Below are positions 10,601 through 18,155 of a stretch of DNA of 64,000 nt, piece after piece. Numbering within the stretch: position 1 is the first letter of the stretch; each line of letters starts with the position of its first letter. The notes under the pieces were generated by a model. The model saw only the letters and a program-made list of their open reading frames with translations. It had not been told where the DNA came from and did no database searches. The stretch is from Microbulbifer salipaludis. GTDB lineage: Bacteria > Pseudomonadota > Gammaproteobacteria > Pseudomonadales > Cellvibrionaceae. The stretch spans positions 744,001-808,000 of the forward strand of contig NZ_JAEKJR010000002.1 in NCBI RefSeq assembly GCF_017303155.1, written 5' to 3'. The translations under genes were made by a program, and so were the position numbers.

Positions 10601-12037
10601 GTACAGGCGGAAATTTTTGATGAGTGGGACAACCCCAAAGACAAGCGGCTGAACCAGTGGGAACGTCACAGCGATTATATTAGCCGCGGCTATGCGGACT
10701 ACTTTCAACAGGAGGCGGAGTCGGACCTGCGCCTGGCGGTCAAGCGCGACCGCAATCACCCTTCAATTATCATGTGGAGTATCGGCAACGAGATCGAGTG
10801 GACTTACCCTCGCTACAAAGATGCCACCGGCTATTTCGATATGAACGCGTCCGGCAACTACTTCTACAACCCGCCGTTTATCACTGAGCAGGAAATCAAG
10901 GACCGTTTTCACGGGAGTGAAGAAGGTGAGTATGTACTTGCCAAAACCGCCCGGAAGCTGTCGGACTGGGTAAAGGCGCTGGATACCAGCCGACCGGTAA
11001 CGGCGAACCTGATTCTGCCGTCGGTTAGCCATATTTCCGGCTATACCGATGCCCTGGACATTGTTGGCTACAGCTATCGCCGGGTGATCTACGACTACGG
11101 CCACCAGCGGTATCCCGAGAAGATGATCATGGGTACCGAAAACGTGGTGCAGTGGCACGAGTGGAAGGCGGTTGAGGAGCGACCGTTTATTCCCGGGACC
11201 TTTTTGTGGACGGGCACGGACTACCTTGGCGAAGCCAATGGCGCCTGGCCGCGCAAGGCAGTGCGCAGCGGTATGCTCGATCTGGCCGGGTTTGAAACGC
11301 CCGCCTATGATCTCTACCGCACACTATGGAACAGTGAGCCCTACGTGGCGATTACCTCGCAGACGGAAGATAAATCCCTGTATCGCCGCGATACCGATGG
11401 CCGCGTGGTGGAAAAAACACCCGGTGCCTGGGCGCGTCGTGTGTGGGGATGGCAGGATGTGAATCGCCACTGGAATTACGGCGAGGGTGAGCAGATTATT
11501 GTGGAGGTGTTGAGTAACTGCCCGCAAGTGGAGCTGTCACTGAACGGCGAATCCCTGGGTATTCGAACGCTTGCAGAAAGCCCTGATCGCCAGCTGAAGT
11601 GGGCGCTGCCTTTCGCCGGTGGTCGACTGACCGCGCAGGGAGTGAATGGGTGCGATGCCTCGGCCTCGGTTGAAACCTCCGGGGCGCCCACAGCCATCGC
11701 GCTTTCGTTCGATCGAGACGCCTTGCCGGTCGACAATTACAGTGTGGCTCATGTGACCGCACAGTTGGTCGATAAAATGGGCAGGCCCGTGCGCCACCAG
11801 GATATGATTATCGCCTTCGACCTCGCCGGTGGATTGGAGCTACTGGGCACCGACAACGGGCGCACTTCGCGTATGACAGGTTATAAAAATGCGCAGCTGC
11901 GCACCAGTGAGGGTAAGGCACTGCTGATTGTGCGGGGGTTGTCAGAAGAGGCAACCCGCGCCGATGCTCCGGACACCATTCACCTCGATAAGGCGGTGAA
12001 CGCAAAAATCACTGGTGCTATCGTAGAGCCCAGTTAA
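7616..12037 (+). CDS. FG-GAP/UnbV-GH2 fusion, putative lipoprotein beta-galactosidase
   Basis: A 1,473-residue two-part protein. A signal peptide with a possible lipobox (LIGAC, Cys near 20) is followed by about seven FG-GAP/VCBS-type repeats rich in DxDxDGDxD calcium loops (residues 40-550) and an ASPIC/UnbV-like domain (about 556-640). From about 655 to the end is a complete GH2 enzyme: jelly-roll (GWKF, PHDW, GIGWYRK), Ig-like domain, TIM barrel with acid/base WSIGNE (Glu1059) and nucleophile GTEN (Glu1175), then C-terminal Ig-like domains. GH2 enzymes remove terminal beta-galactosides, and agar-locus members trim galactan oligosaccharides. A longer reading frame to 7445 has no signal peptide at its start. 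First gene of a unit with the lactonase and sulfatase. The fusion is unusual; see findings. Confidence 0.88.
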   Translation: MKQSTILRFPLAIALLIGACAAAAELQFIEVSEQRGLNTEPTWKYGGPAVADLNGDGHYDLLLSNHDKVPAQLFWGADGGRYREHDSPIMRWDVHGIAAGDYDRDGDQDVAVALGGGNGAAPQPPRILRNDNGTFRDITVGSGIENMGARGRSVRWIDMDLDGDLDLLQINAMMLPGEKGPRNILFENMGNDQFRYRQAPAFEQLEAERVLVTDFNGDHIDDLIAFSPVSLWAGTGDFVYRDVTDQWLPKDIDRDFVMAVAEADIDNDGDLDFYLARGKTYYQIANNALSFDPESGRLDLRDEGNRSHDGITLYSDGPLQLNEFFHWQRGQEITLPVYLGESGEKLATPAGPSLITVSPKDASGFPDEVLKNGWHLGVVEQHGTEKAVRGAYKWRLEWLLNGNLAWDVRASVHGVKQIAPDWTPQELGVADILLRNDGKRFTDISASLPPHSAENSWGVAAGDLDNNGYQDFFVYRFGKLRQRVEDLLLLNQDGQSFVQRTNHGGTLLGQPGHGDMGAVFDYDSDGDLDLLSGDDDPGRWHLFENALNPQQSKSRKNNYLQVRVGYSPEGTDPKGAEVFVNNRYHRVGSGSATHSQGQLDVAHFGLGQRDAPVDIHVRWRDGTEATLKGVAINQRVFVHGDNDRSQRAANTYPRSVDFNFGWKFRLEDDKAFRNPAYDDSQWRNLRLPHDWSIEHDFDPALNGATGYLPGGIGWYRKTFASPDYADGKVTYLNFDGIYNHSEIWLNGAKVGGRINGYTPFTLDITEHLAAPGEDNVLAVRVDRSRYIDSRWYTGSGIYRNVKLVTVDPLHIPMSGVFIQTPVISAEEAQVTVQVDVVNTAGAQRFVVDTEVVDAAGKRVAQASTKKSLSAKSDANVQLQLSVANPALWSPQAPNLYTAVTRIRHGDRIVDQVETRFGIRSLRFDADKGFFLNGVNTSIKGVNLHHDAGAVGVAVPKDVWRRRLETLKAAGTNAIRTAHNPASEEFLDLCDEMGFLVQAEIFDEWDNPKDKRLNQWERHSDYISRGYADYFQQEAESDLRLAVKRDRNHPSIIMWSIGNEIEWTYPRYKDATGYFDMNASGNYFYNPPFITEQEIKDRFHGSEEGEYVLAKTARKLSDWVKALDTSRPVTANLILPSVSHISGYTDALDIVGYSYRRVIYDYGHQRYPEKMIMGTENVVQWHEWKAVEERPFIPGTFLWTGTDYLGEANGAWPRKAVRSGMLDLAGFETPAYDLYRTLWNSEPYVAITSQTEDKSLYRRDTDGRVVEKTPGAWARRVWGWQDVNRHWNYGEGEQIIVEVLSNCPQVELSLNGESLGIRTLAESPDRQLKWALPFAGGRLTAQGVNGCDASASVETSGAPTAIALSFDRDALPVDNYSVAHVTAQLVDKMGRPVRHQDMIIAFDLAGGLELLGTDNGRTSRMTGYKNAQLRTSEGKALLIVRGLSEEATRADAPDTIHLDKAVNAKITGAIVEPS

Positions 12038-12058
12038 GAACAATAAAGAGGAAAGAAC

Positions 12059-13105
12059 TTGGAACGCCATATTGACAGCGCTTCGCGGCGCAAGCTGGTG
12101 CTGGCGATCTTGTCTTGCGGTTTCGGTACTCTGTCATTGAGCGCCGCTGCGAGAAAGGTCTCGATGCTTGGAGATAGGAATAGTCAAACAAATGGTGAGG
12201 AAGAGAGCGTGAGTGAGCATTCACAGAATCCAGCCTTGGCGGGTCAGGCGGAAGTGTTTGATCAACGTGTCTGCAGCCTGGGGGAAGGCCCCTTGTGGCA
12301 CCCAGAGCGCAAGAATCTGTACTGGGTGGACGTGCTCAACAAGCGGGTGCTCGCCAATGGCGCTGATGGTGAGCAGGCCTGGGAATTCGAAGAAATGCCC
12401 TCGGCGATTGGCTGGGTAGACCGGGACCGCGTTGTTGTCGCTTTTGAGAGTGGCCTGTACCTCCTGGATCTGGACAGCGGCGAGACGAGCCTGCTGTGTT
12501 CGATCGAGGCTGATATGTCGGGCAATCGCAGCAACGACGGCCGCGCAGACCCCTGGGGCGGATTCTGGATTGGCACTATGGGCATGGAAGGCGAGCCGGA
12601 CCAGGGCAACCTGTACCGCTGGTACAAGGGCGAGCTGCGCCAACTGGATAGTGGCATGACCGTGCCGAATGGTATTTGCTTTGATCACACGCGCGGTTTT
12701 GGATATTACGCAGATTCTGCCAAAAATCGGATTTATCGGGTGCCGCTGAATGAAAAAGACGGGTGGCTGGCTGGCGAGCGCGAGGTCTTCCTCGACCTGA
12801 GCGAGCAGGGGCTTATCCCTGACGGCGCGGTGATGGATGGGCAGGGCAATATGTGGTCGTCACTCTGGGACGGCGCACGTACCCAATGCTTTACCCCGGA
12901 TGGCAGCGCCATCACAGCGCTGCCGGCGCCGGTAATTCGCACCACGTGTCCTGCGTTCGGTGGTGAGAACTTTGCCGATATGTATGTGACCACCGCCGCA
13001 GTGGGGCTGGAAGACGAAGTGGACGCGGCAGTACAGAACGGTGTGACCCTGGTGTATCGGAATGCCGTTAAGGGTAAGCCCGAACCCGCGGTGGTTCTCC
13101 GGTGA
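12059..13105 (+). CDS. SMP-30/gluconolactonase-family lactonase
   Basis: A calcium-dependent six-bladed propeller lactonase of the SMP-30/regucalcin family. Motifs include LGEGPLWHPERKNLYWVD, NRSNDGRADPWGGFWIGTM, TVPNGICFDHTRGFGYYADSAKNRIYR and CPAFGGENFADMYVTT, which carry the metal and active-site Glu, Asn and Asp. Two starts are plausible. TTG 12059 (after AGAGGAAAGAAC) adds 50 residues with SRRKLVL and a hydrophobic stretch resembling a twin-arginine signal. GTG 12209 (after GAGGAAGAGAGC) gives a standard 298-residue cytoplasmic enzyme. In this locus the likely job is hydrolysis of galactono-lactone in an oxidative galactose route. Its stop overlaps the sulfatase GTG start (GTGA), indicating translational coupling. 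Confidence 0.85.
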   Translation: MERHIDSASRRKLVLAILSCGFGTLSLSAAARKVSMLGDRNSQTNGEEESVSEHSQNPALAGQAEVFDQRVCSLGEGPLWHPERKNLYWVDVLNKRVLANGADGEQAWEFEEMPSAIGWVDRDRVVVAFESGLYLLDLDSGETSLLCSIEADMSGNRSNDGRADPWGGFWIGTMGMEGEPDQGNLYRWYKGELRQLDSGMTVPNGICFDHTRGFGYYADSAKNRIYRVPLNEKDGWLAGEREVFLDLSEQGLIPDGAVMDGQGNMWSSLWDGARTQCFTPDGSAITALPAPVIRTTCPAFGGENFADMYVTTAAVGLEDEVDAAVQNGVTLVYRNAVKGKPEPAVVLR

Positions 13106-14582
13106 AACGATTTCTATTGAGTGTTGTTTGCGGTTGCTTGGTTTCGGCGCTGACACAGGCTGAAGATATAGAGAAGCCCAATATCCTGCTAATTCTGGCG
13201 GATGACCTGGGTTATGCGGATACCGGTTTTACCGGAGCCAAAGACATCAAAACCCCCAACTTGGATCAATTGGCAAAAGCCGGCGTGGTGATGAACAACG
13301 GCTATGTTACACATCCGTATTGTGGACCATCTCGCGCGGGGCTGCTGGTCGGGCGTCACCAGGCTCGCTTTGGTGCGGAGAGCAACAACACCTACTCACC
13401 CTTCGACAATTACATGGGGTTGCCAGTTACTGAGAAAACCTTTGCCAAGTATCTGCAGGAAGTGGGTTATCGCACCGGCATTGTTGGCAAATGGCATCTG
13501 GGTGCGGCGCCACCCTTCCATCCGAACAACCGCGGGTTTGATCACTTTTACGGTTTCTTCTCCGGTGGCCGTGCTTATTTTCCTGAGAGTACCTCCAACA
13601 AGGTTCCCCTGGAAAGTGACACGGGGCTGAACGACTATATGGCCAATGAGGGCGGTTACCTGCCACTGGTGCGTAATAGCGGCGCCGGTGAGCTAACGGA
13701 GTACCTGACTACTGCTCTGAGTCGCGATGCGGCGGAGTTTGTCAAAGAAAGCACTGAGCCATTTTTCCTGTACCTCGCCTACAATGCGCCACATGCGCCG
13801 CTGGAGGCTCCGCAAGAAACCATCCAAAAATACCAGGCCATTGAAGATCCCGAGCGGCGCATCTATGCGGCAATGATCGACGAGATGGATGCGGGTATTG
13901 GCATGGTGGTGGATGCCCTGAAAGCCTCCGGGAAATACGATAACACGCTGATTTTCTTCCTGTCGGACAACGGCGGTGTCTACCCAGAATACTGGATGCC
14001 AGAGAGTGATTGGGCAGATAACACGCCTTTTCGGCGTGGTAAAGTCAGCCTGCTGGAAGGCGGTATTCACGTGCCATTCTTTTTGCACTGGCCGCAGAAA
14101 TTGGAATCGGGACAGTTTGATGGTCTGGTCTCTGCGCTGGATATAGCTGCCACTGCACTGGCTCTGGGCAATGCCCCGGTGGCCGACGAAGCGCTGGATG
14201 GTGTAAACCTGATTCCTTTCCTCACTGGAGAGAAGCTGGGGTGCCACATAAGGCGTTGTTCTGGCACCTGGAAGAAGGCGATGGCAATACCTGGGCGGTA
14301 CGTACGGAAGATGCGAAATATATGCATCAGACATTGCCTGGCGTAGGACGCAGTTATTTCAATATGCGGGAAGATCCCCACGAGCAGAACAATCTGGTGG
14401 ATCAGTTCCCCGAGCGCCAGAGTGAGCTTGCGGAACTCTGGAACCAGTGGAATGCCGGCAACCAGCAGAATGTTTTGATGCAGGCTTATGAATACCAGAA
14501 GGCCCGTCAGGATTTTTACAAGTCTCTTTATGACGCGCGCGTCAAGCAGGCGAAGGAACGGAAGCCGATTGTGGTGAAGTGA
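13102..14582 (+). pseudogene. Type I (formylglycine) sulfatase, frameshifted near 14238-14242
   Basis: An S1-family sulfatase with Sec signal (residues 1-20), metal-binding LADDLG and the formylglycine motif CGPSR (Cys74), later KWHLG and DNGG. It would remove sulfate esters from agar or porphyran oligosaccharides. The first frame runs from 13102 to a stop at 14346, but from about residue 380 it becomes unrelated sequence. The expected C-terminus (PHKALFWHLEEGDGN through to a Lys-rich end at 14582) continues in another frame from 14241. One extra G in the run at 14238-14241 would restore LGVPHK. It may be a true inactivating mutation or an assembly error; both parts are otherwise intact. It starts at GTG overlapping the lactonase stop. 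Confidence 0.85.
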
Positions 14583-14746
14583 TTCAGTCGTCTGGATCGA
14601 TCATCCAAGTTCACGCTTCAGCTATCACCTGGGGCGCGCCAGTTAAGCTCCCACCGGAACAGCTGGCGTTGACCCTGGAAGCCGCCGATTGGCACAAGCT
14701 CGACTACCTGGGGGCGCATATTTACGGCAAGAGCCGCTACGGATAT
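14583..14746 (+). other. Intergenic stretch with a possible gene remnant
   Basis: An open frame from GTG 14579 overlaps the sulfatase stop and encodes a plausible-looking segment (PPEQLALTLEAADWHKLDYLGAHIYG) but then runs straight through the terminator hairpin at 14747-14771 and ends in low-quality Arg/Lys-rich sequence. I do not recognise it; it may be the debris of a longer deleted gene. Confidence 0.3.
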
Positions 14747-14771
14747 AAAAAAACGCCCCTGGGAAGGGGCG
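14747..14771 (-). terminator. Terminator of the KDPGal aldolase gene
   Basis: On the minus strand CGCCCCT-tccc-AGGGGCG is followed by seven T residues, about 115 bases after the aldolase stop. Confidence 0.8.
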
Positions 14772-14887
14772 GTGAAGCGAGAGAAGAGCTTGCGTTGCGG
14801 CGCAAGCAAAGGTCGCGAAGAGTCAATCGCAACTGACAAGATGTAGCGAACTGCAAACTACGCTGCAGTTCGCTACGGGAGACAACT

Positions 14888-15541
14888 TTACCCAAGCGCC
14901 TGTGCGCGTTTTGCCGCATCCACCATGATGCGTGCTTTGTCCGCGATCTGGCTGGCGTTGTCGCCGGCAGCGTAGATATTTGAGCCGAGGCCGAAACCGC
15001 GTGCACCGGCTTTCCAATACTCTTCCATGTTGGTATCGGTAATGCCGCCCACCGCCAGGGTGAGGACATCTTTTGGGACCACGGCACCCAGGGATTCCAG
15101 GTACTGGGCCGGAAAGTCTGCCACCGGGAACATTTTCAGTACCCGGGCGCCCGCCTTGAGCGCGCTAAACGCCTCGCTAGGGGTGAGGCAGCCGGGAACG
15201 GAAATCAGCTTCCGGTCATTGGTGGCTCGAATTACTTCAGGGTCACAATTCGGTGAAACAATGATCTTTCCGCCCGCATTTTGTACACTCTGTACCTGCT
15301 CCGGTGTGAGCACGGTGCCGGCGCCGCAGATAGTGGTTTCAGCGAAGTCATCCATGATCTTGGCCAGCCGCTCGATGCTGTTGAGTGGCTCAACCGGGGA
15401 GTTCAGCGGAATTTCGATGACACGGACCCCGGCTTCCAGCAGGGTATTGGCGACCATGTCGATCTCGTCCGGGGTGACGCCTCGAATGATGGCAATCAGG
15501 GGGCAGGCTTCCAGCGCCTGTTGGAACTGCTGACTCAGCAT
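14888..15541 (-). CDS. dgoA: 2-dehydro-3-deoxy-6-phosphogalactonate aldolase (KDPG/KHG family)
   Basis: A 217-residue class I aldolase of the KDPG/KHG family. It has IAIIRGVTPDE near 17, the glutamate in EIPLNSP, GAGTVLT near 75, the Schiff-base lysine in LKMFP and the phosphate-site loop AVGGITDTNM. IPLNSPVEPLNSI and the LKMFP neighbourhood resemble the DgoA subgroup, which cleaves 2-keto-3-deoxy-6-phosphogalactonate to pyruvate and glyceraldehyde-3-phosphate. KDPG from the anhydrogalactose route may also be a substrate. ATG 15541 is preceded by AGGAAT. It diverges from the transporter operon across the operator at 15634-15645, with a possible minus-strand promoter (TATACA at 15622-15627, TATACT at 15599-15604). 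Confidence 0.88.
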   Translation of the reverse strand: MLSQQFQQALEACPLIAIIRGVTPDEIDMVANTLLEAGVRVIEIPLNSPVEPLNSIERLAKIMDDFAETTICGAGTVLTPEQVQSVQNAGGKIIVSPNCDPEVIRATNDRKLISVPGCLTPSEAFSALKAGARVLKMFPVADFPAQYLESLGAVVPKDVLTLAVGGITDTNMEEYWKAGARGFGLGSNIYAAGDNASQIADKARIMVDAAKRAQALG

Positions 15542-15633
15542 CGTGTATTCCTGTGCTCTTTACTGATCTTTTCCCGGTGACGGGACAGGATGGATGCAGT
15601 ATAAAGGGAGGTAGGAACATTTGTATATAGTTA

Positions 15634-15645
15634 ATTGTTAACAAA
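15634..15645. promoter_or_regulatory. Probable GntR operator, site 4 (ATTGTTAACAAA)
   Basis: Contains the exact palindrome TTGTTAACAA (15635-15644), located between the divergent aldolase and transporter genes and overlapping the -35 box of the transporter promoter. Confidence 0.65.
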
Positions 15646-15666
15646 AAAGGATTGGGGTTGTATGAT
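15638..15666 (+). promoter_or_regulatory. Sigma-70-type promoter of the transporter/GH50 operon
   Basis: TTAACA (15638-15643) and TATGAT (15661-15666) are separated by exactly 17 bp, each one mismatch from consensus. The -35 lies inside operator site 4, the arrangement expected for repression by a bound regulator. Confidence 0.65.
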
Positions 15667-15760
15667 GGGCCAACATTACGTGGCGGCCGACCGTACGACC
15701 TGACGATACCCCAGTGTATCTGCGGTCGGAGTGCCCATAACAATAAAAGAGGGTTATCCG

Positions 15761-17326
15761 ATGAGAGGATTCCAACTGACCGCCTTTAAGTTTGCTGCGA
15801 TCGTGGCATTCGGTGGTTTCATTTTTGGTCTCGATGCGGCGCTGATCTCCGGCACCGTGCGTTTTATTACTGCCGAGTTTACGCTGTCGGACCTGCAGGT
15901 GGGCACCGTCGTCAGTGCCCCTGGCTTCGGGGTTATTTTTGCACTGATGGTCACCGGGCGCATCTGTGATGCGTGGGGCCGAAAAACCGCGCTGCTGTTG
16001 ATTGCCGCCCTCTATCTCGTCTCCGCAATAGGCTCTGTACTCGCGCCCAATTTTGAAATGCTTGTGGCTGCGCGTTTCCTTGGTGGCCTTGCGTTTACCT
16101 CGCTTTCCCTTGCCTCCATGTATATCGGCGAAATCGCACCGCCGCAAATGCGCGGCAAACTGGTGTCCATGAACCAGATCACTACTGTGGTGGGGCTCTC
16201 CGCCGCGTACTTCGCCAACTATCTGATTCTACAGGCGTCCAATGCGGATGCCGCCTGGGTGACCGCATTGGGGATCGATCAGTACACCTGGCGCTGGATG
16301 CTGGGTGTGGAGGTGATCCCGGCACTGATCTGGCTGCTGATGCTGCTGCAAATTCCAGAGAGTCCGCGCTGGCTGGTGCTGAAGGGTCGTCTGGATGAGG
16401 CACGCGCGGTTATGGGCAAGCTGTTGCCGGAAGGGCATATTGAGCCTCATATTCTAGAAATCCAGGAAAGTGCCGCCGCGGCACCGACCGGCAGCTTCCG
16501 TCAGCAGGTGGCCGAAATCTTTAAGCCGCGTCTGCGTACCGCCTTCTGGGTCGGCCTGGTGATTGCCGTTGCTCAGCCGATTACCGGGATCAATGCGATT
16601 ATGTTCTATGCGCCCACCGTGTTTGAGCAGGTGGGCATCGGCACCAATGCGGCCTTTATGCAGGCGGTGATTGTGGGGGTGGTAAGTGTAATGTTTACTA
16701 TTCTGGCACTGTTGCTGATTGACCGCCTCGGCCGACGTCCGCTGGTGCTGTTCGGTCTCGCCTGGGGAGGCGCAAGCCTGTTTCTGTGCAGTTGGGCGTT
16801 CAGCCAGGCGAGCTATGAATTAACAGTGTCCTCCCTGCAGGCGCTGGCGGGTGCGAACATTGACGTGTCCAGGCTGCAGGCGCTGGTGGGCACTGCGTTT
16901 GAAACGGACGTGGCCTTCAAGCAGGCCATGTACCAGGCACTGGGCGAGGCGACAGCGCGGGCCAACGAGGGGGTGTTGATTCAGGAGGCAATCCGGATTG
17001 ACGCGACACTGGTGTTGATGGGCATCATGTGCTTTATCGCTTCCTTTAACCTGTCTATTGGGCCGGTTATGTGGGTGCTCTTCTCGGAAATTTTCCCCAC
17101 CTACGTGCGCGGCGTTGCCATTCCATTCTTCGCATTGATCGTGAGCACCGTCAGTTACTTTGTGCAGCAGTTTTTCCCATGGCAACTGAATAACATGGGC
17201 GCGACAGAAATATTCCTGTTCTATGCCGCCTGTATCAGTGTGAGCCTGGCGTTGCTTTACCGCCTGTTGCCTGAAACCAAAAACAAATCCATCGAAGAGA
17301 TTGAAGCGGCCATGGTGCGCGCCTGA
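15761..17326 (+). CDS. Sugar porter family MFS transporter
   Basis: A 521-residue inner-membrane proton-coupled monosaccharide transporter with about 12 helices. Sugar-porter signatures are present: GRICDAWGRK after TM2, RFLGGLAF with SLASMYIGEIAPPQMRGKL, PESPRWL before the central loop, QPITGINAIMFYAPTVF at the start of the C-half, DRLGRRPL and a C-terminal PETKNKS. An extra loop of about 60 residues (roughly 355-415) between TM9 and TM10 is longer than in XylE or GalP. ATG 15761 is preferred (GAGGG upstream) over GTG 15731. First gene of the SDR, galactonate dehydratase and GH50 operon, so galactose or anhydrogalactose is the likely cargo. Confidence 0.88.
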   Translation: MRGFQLTAFKFAAIVAFGGFIFGLDAALISGTVRFITAEFTLSDLQVGTVVSAPGFGVIFALMVTGRICDAWGRKTALLLIAALYLVSAIGSVLAPNFEMLVAARFLGGLAFTSLSLASMYIGEIAPPQMRGKLVSMNQITTVVGLSAAYFANYLILQASNADAAWVTALGIDQYTWRWMLGVEVIPALIWLLMLLQIPESPRWLVLKGRLDEARAVMGKLLPEGHIEPHILEIQESAAAAPTGSFRQQVAEIFKPRLRTAFWVGLVIAVAQPITGINAIMFYAPTVFEQVGIGTNAAFMQAVIVGVVSVMFTILALLLIDRLGRRPLVLFGLAWGGASLFLCSWAFSQASYELTVSSLQALAGANIDVSRLQALVGTAFETDVAFKQAMYQALGEATARANEGVLIQEAIRIDATLVLMGIMCFIASFNLSIGPVMWVLFSEIFPTYVRGVAIPFFALIVSTVSYFVQQFFPWQLNNMGATEIFLFYAACISVSLALLYRLLPETKNKSIEEIEAAMVRA

Positions 17327-17368
17327 GCGCGCACCCGGCCGGACCGTTCAAGAAAGTGAGAAGTTTTC

Positions 17369-18142
17369 ATGTCTAAAGCCTTGCTGGATCAGAAGGTTGT
17401 TGTCGTCACCGGTGCCGCTGCGGGCATCGGCTGGGGTATCGCACAAGTGTGTGCCGAGGCGGGTGCCACCGTGGTGCTGGCGGATATCAACGACGCGAGT
17501 AACCGGGTGGCGACTTTGCGTGATCGCGGGTTGGAAGGCGCGTATTTCCCGTTGAATGTGGGTGACGCCTCGGCGATTGCACCGTTTATTGAATCGGTGG
17601 TGGAGCGTTTCGGCCGTATCGACGGCCTGGTAAACAACGCGGGCGTCACCATTGAGGGAAACTTCCTCGAGTTCGATCTGGGTAAGCTCGACTGCCTGTG
17701 GGAAGTGAATCAGCGCTCGGTTTTTCTATTGTGCCAGGCGGCCGCGCGTCATATGCAGGCGGGTGCTGCCATTGTGAACATCGCGTCCAATCACGCCGGT
17801 GCCAGTGTCGCGGGATACGAGATGTATGCGGCCACCAAGGGCGCCATCGTCGCCATGACCCGCGCCATGGCCTGGAGCCTGGGTAATAAAGGCATTCGTG
17901 TAAACAGCTTGTGCCCAGGCCTGACCAAGACCGAAGCGGTGGCGAAAGTCGCCGATGAAAACCCGGCACTGGCGGCTTCCTTTGACAAGATGCACGCGGA
18001 CAACAAATACAACACGGTTGAGGAGGTTGGCCACATCGCCGCCTTCCTGTTGTCGCCCTGTTCCGGTGCCATGACCGGCTCCAATATCACCGCAGACCAC
18101 GGCCTCAGTGCCAGTCTGTGTCCCACCGACGATCTGAAATAA
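17369..18142 (+). CDS. SDR-family dehydrogenase, candidate galactose 1-dehydrogenase
   Basis: A 257-residue classical short-chain dehydrogenase: TGAAAGIGWG cofactor loop (residues 15-24), an Asp at the end of beta-2 (LADIND) favouring NAD+, NNAG near 90, catalytic Ser in NIASNHAG, YxxxK in YAATKG, and a PGLTKT loop. The gene sits between the sugar transporter and the galactonate dehydratase and is probably cotranscribed with both. In an oxidative galactose pathway the missing first step is galactose to galactonolactone, which SDR enzymes are known to catalyse; that assignment rests on context only. An aldonate or sugar-alcohol dehydrogenase is the alternative. Confidence 0.7.
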   Translation: MSKALLDQKVVVVTGAAAGIGWGIAQVCAEAGATVVLADINDASNRVATLRDRGLEGAYFPLNVGDASAIAPFIESVVERFGRIDGLVNNAGVTIEGNFLEFDLGKLDCLWEVNQRSVFLLCQAAARHMQAGAAIVNIASNHAGASVAGYEMYAATKGAIVAMTRAMAWSLGNKGIRVNSLCPGLTKTEAVAKVADENPALAASFDKMHADNKYNTVEEVGHIAAFLLSPCSGAMTGSNITADHGLSASLCPTDDLK

Positions 18143-18155
18143 GCGGAGCACAAGG

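Noticed and set aside
14230..14250. Programmed ribosomal frameshift in the sulfatase
   Set aside because: No slippery heptamer with downstream pseudoknot is evident; a missing base in a G-run is simpler.
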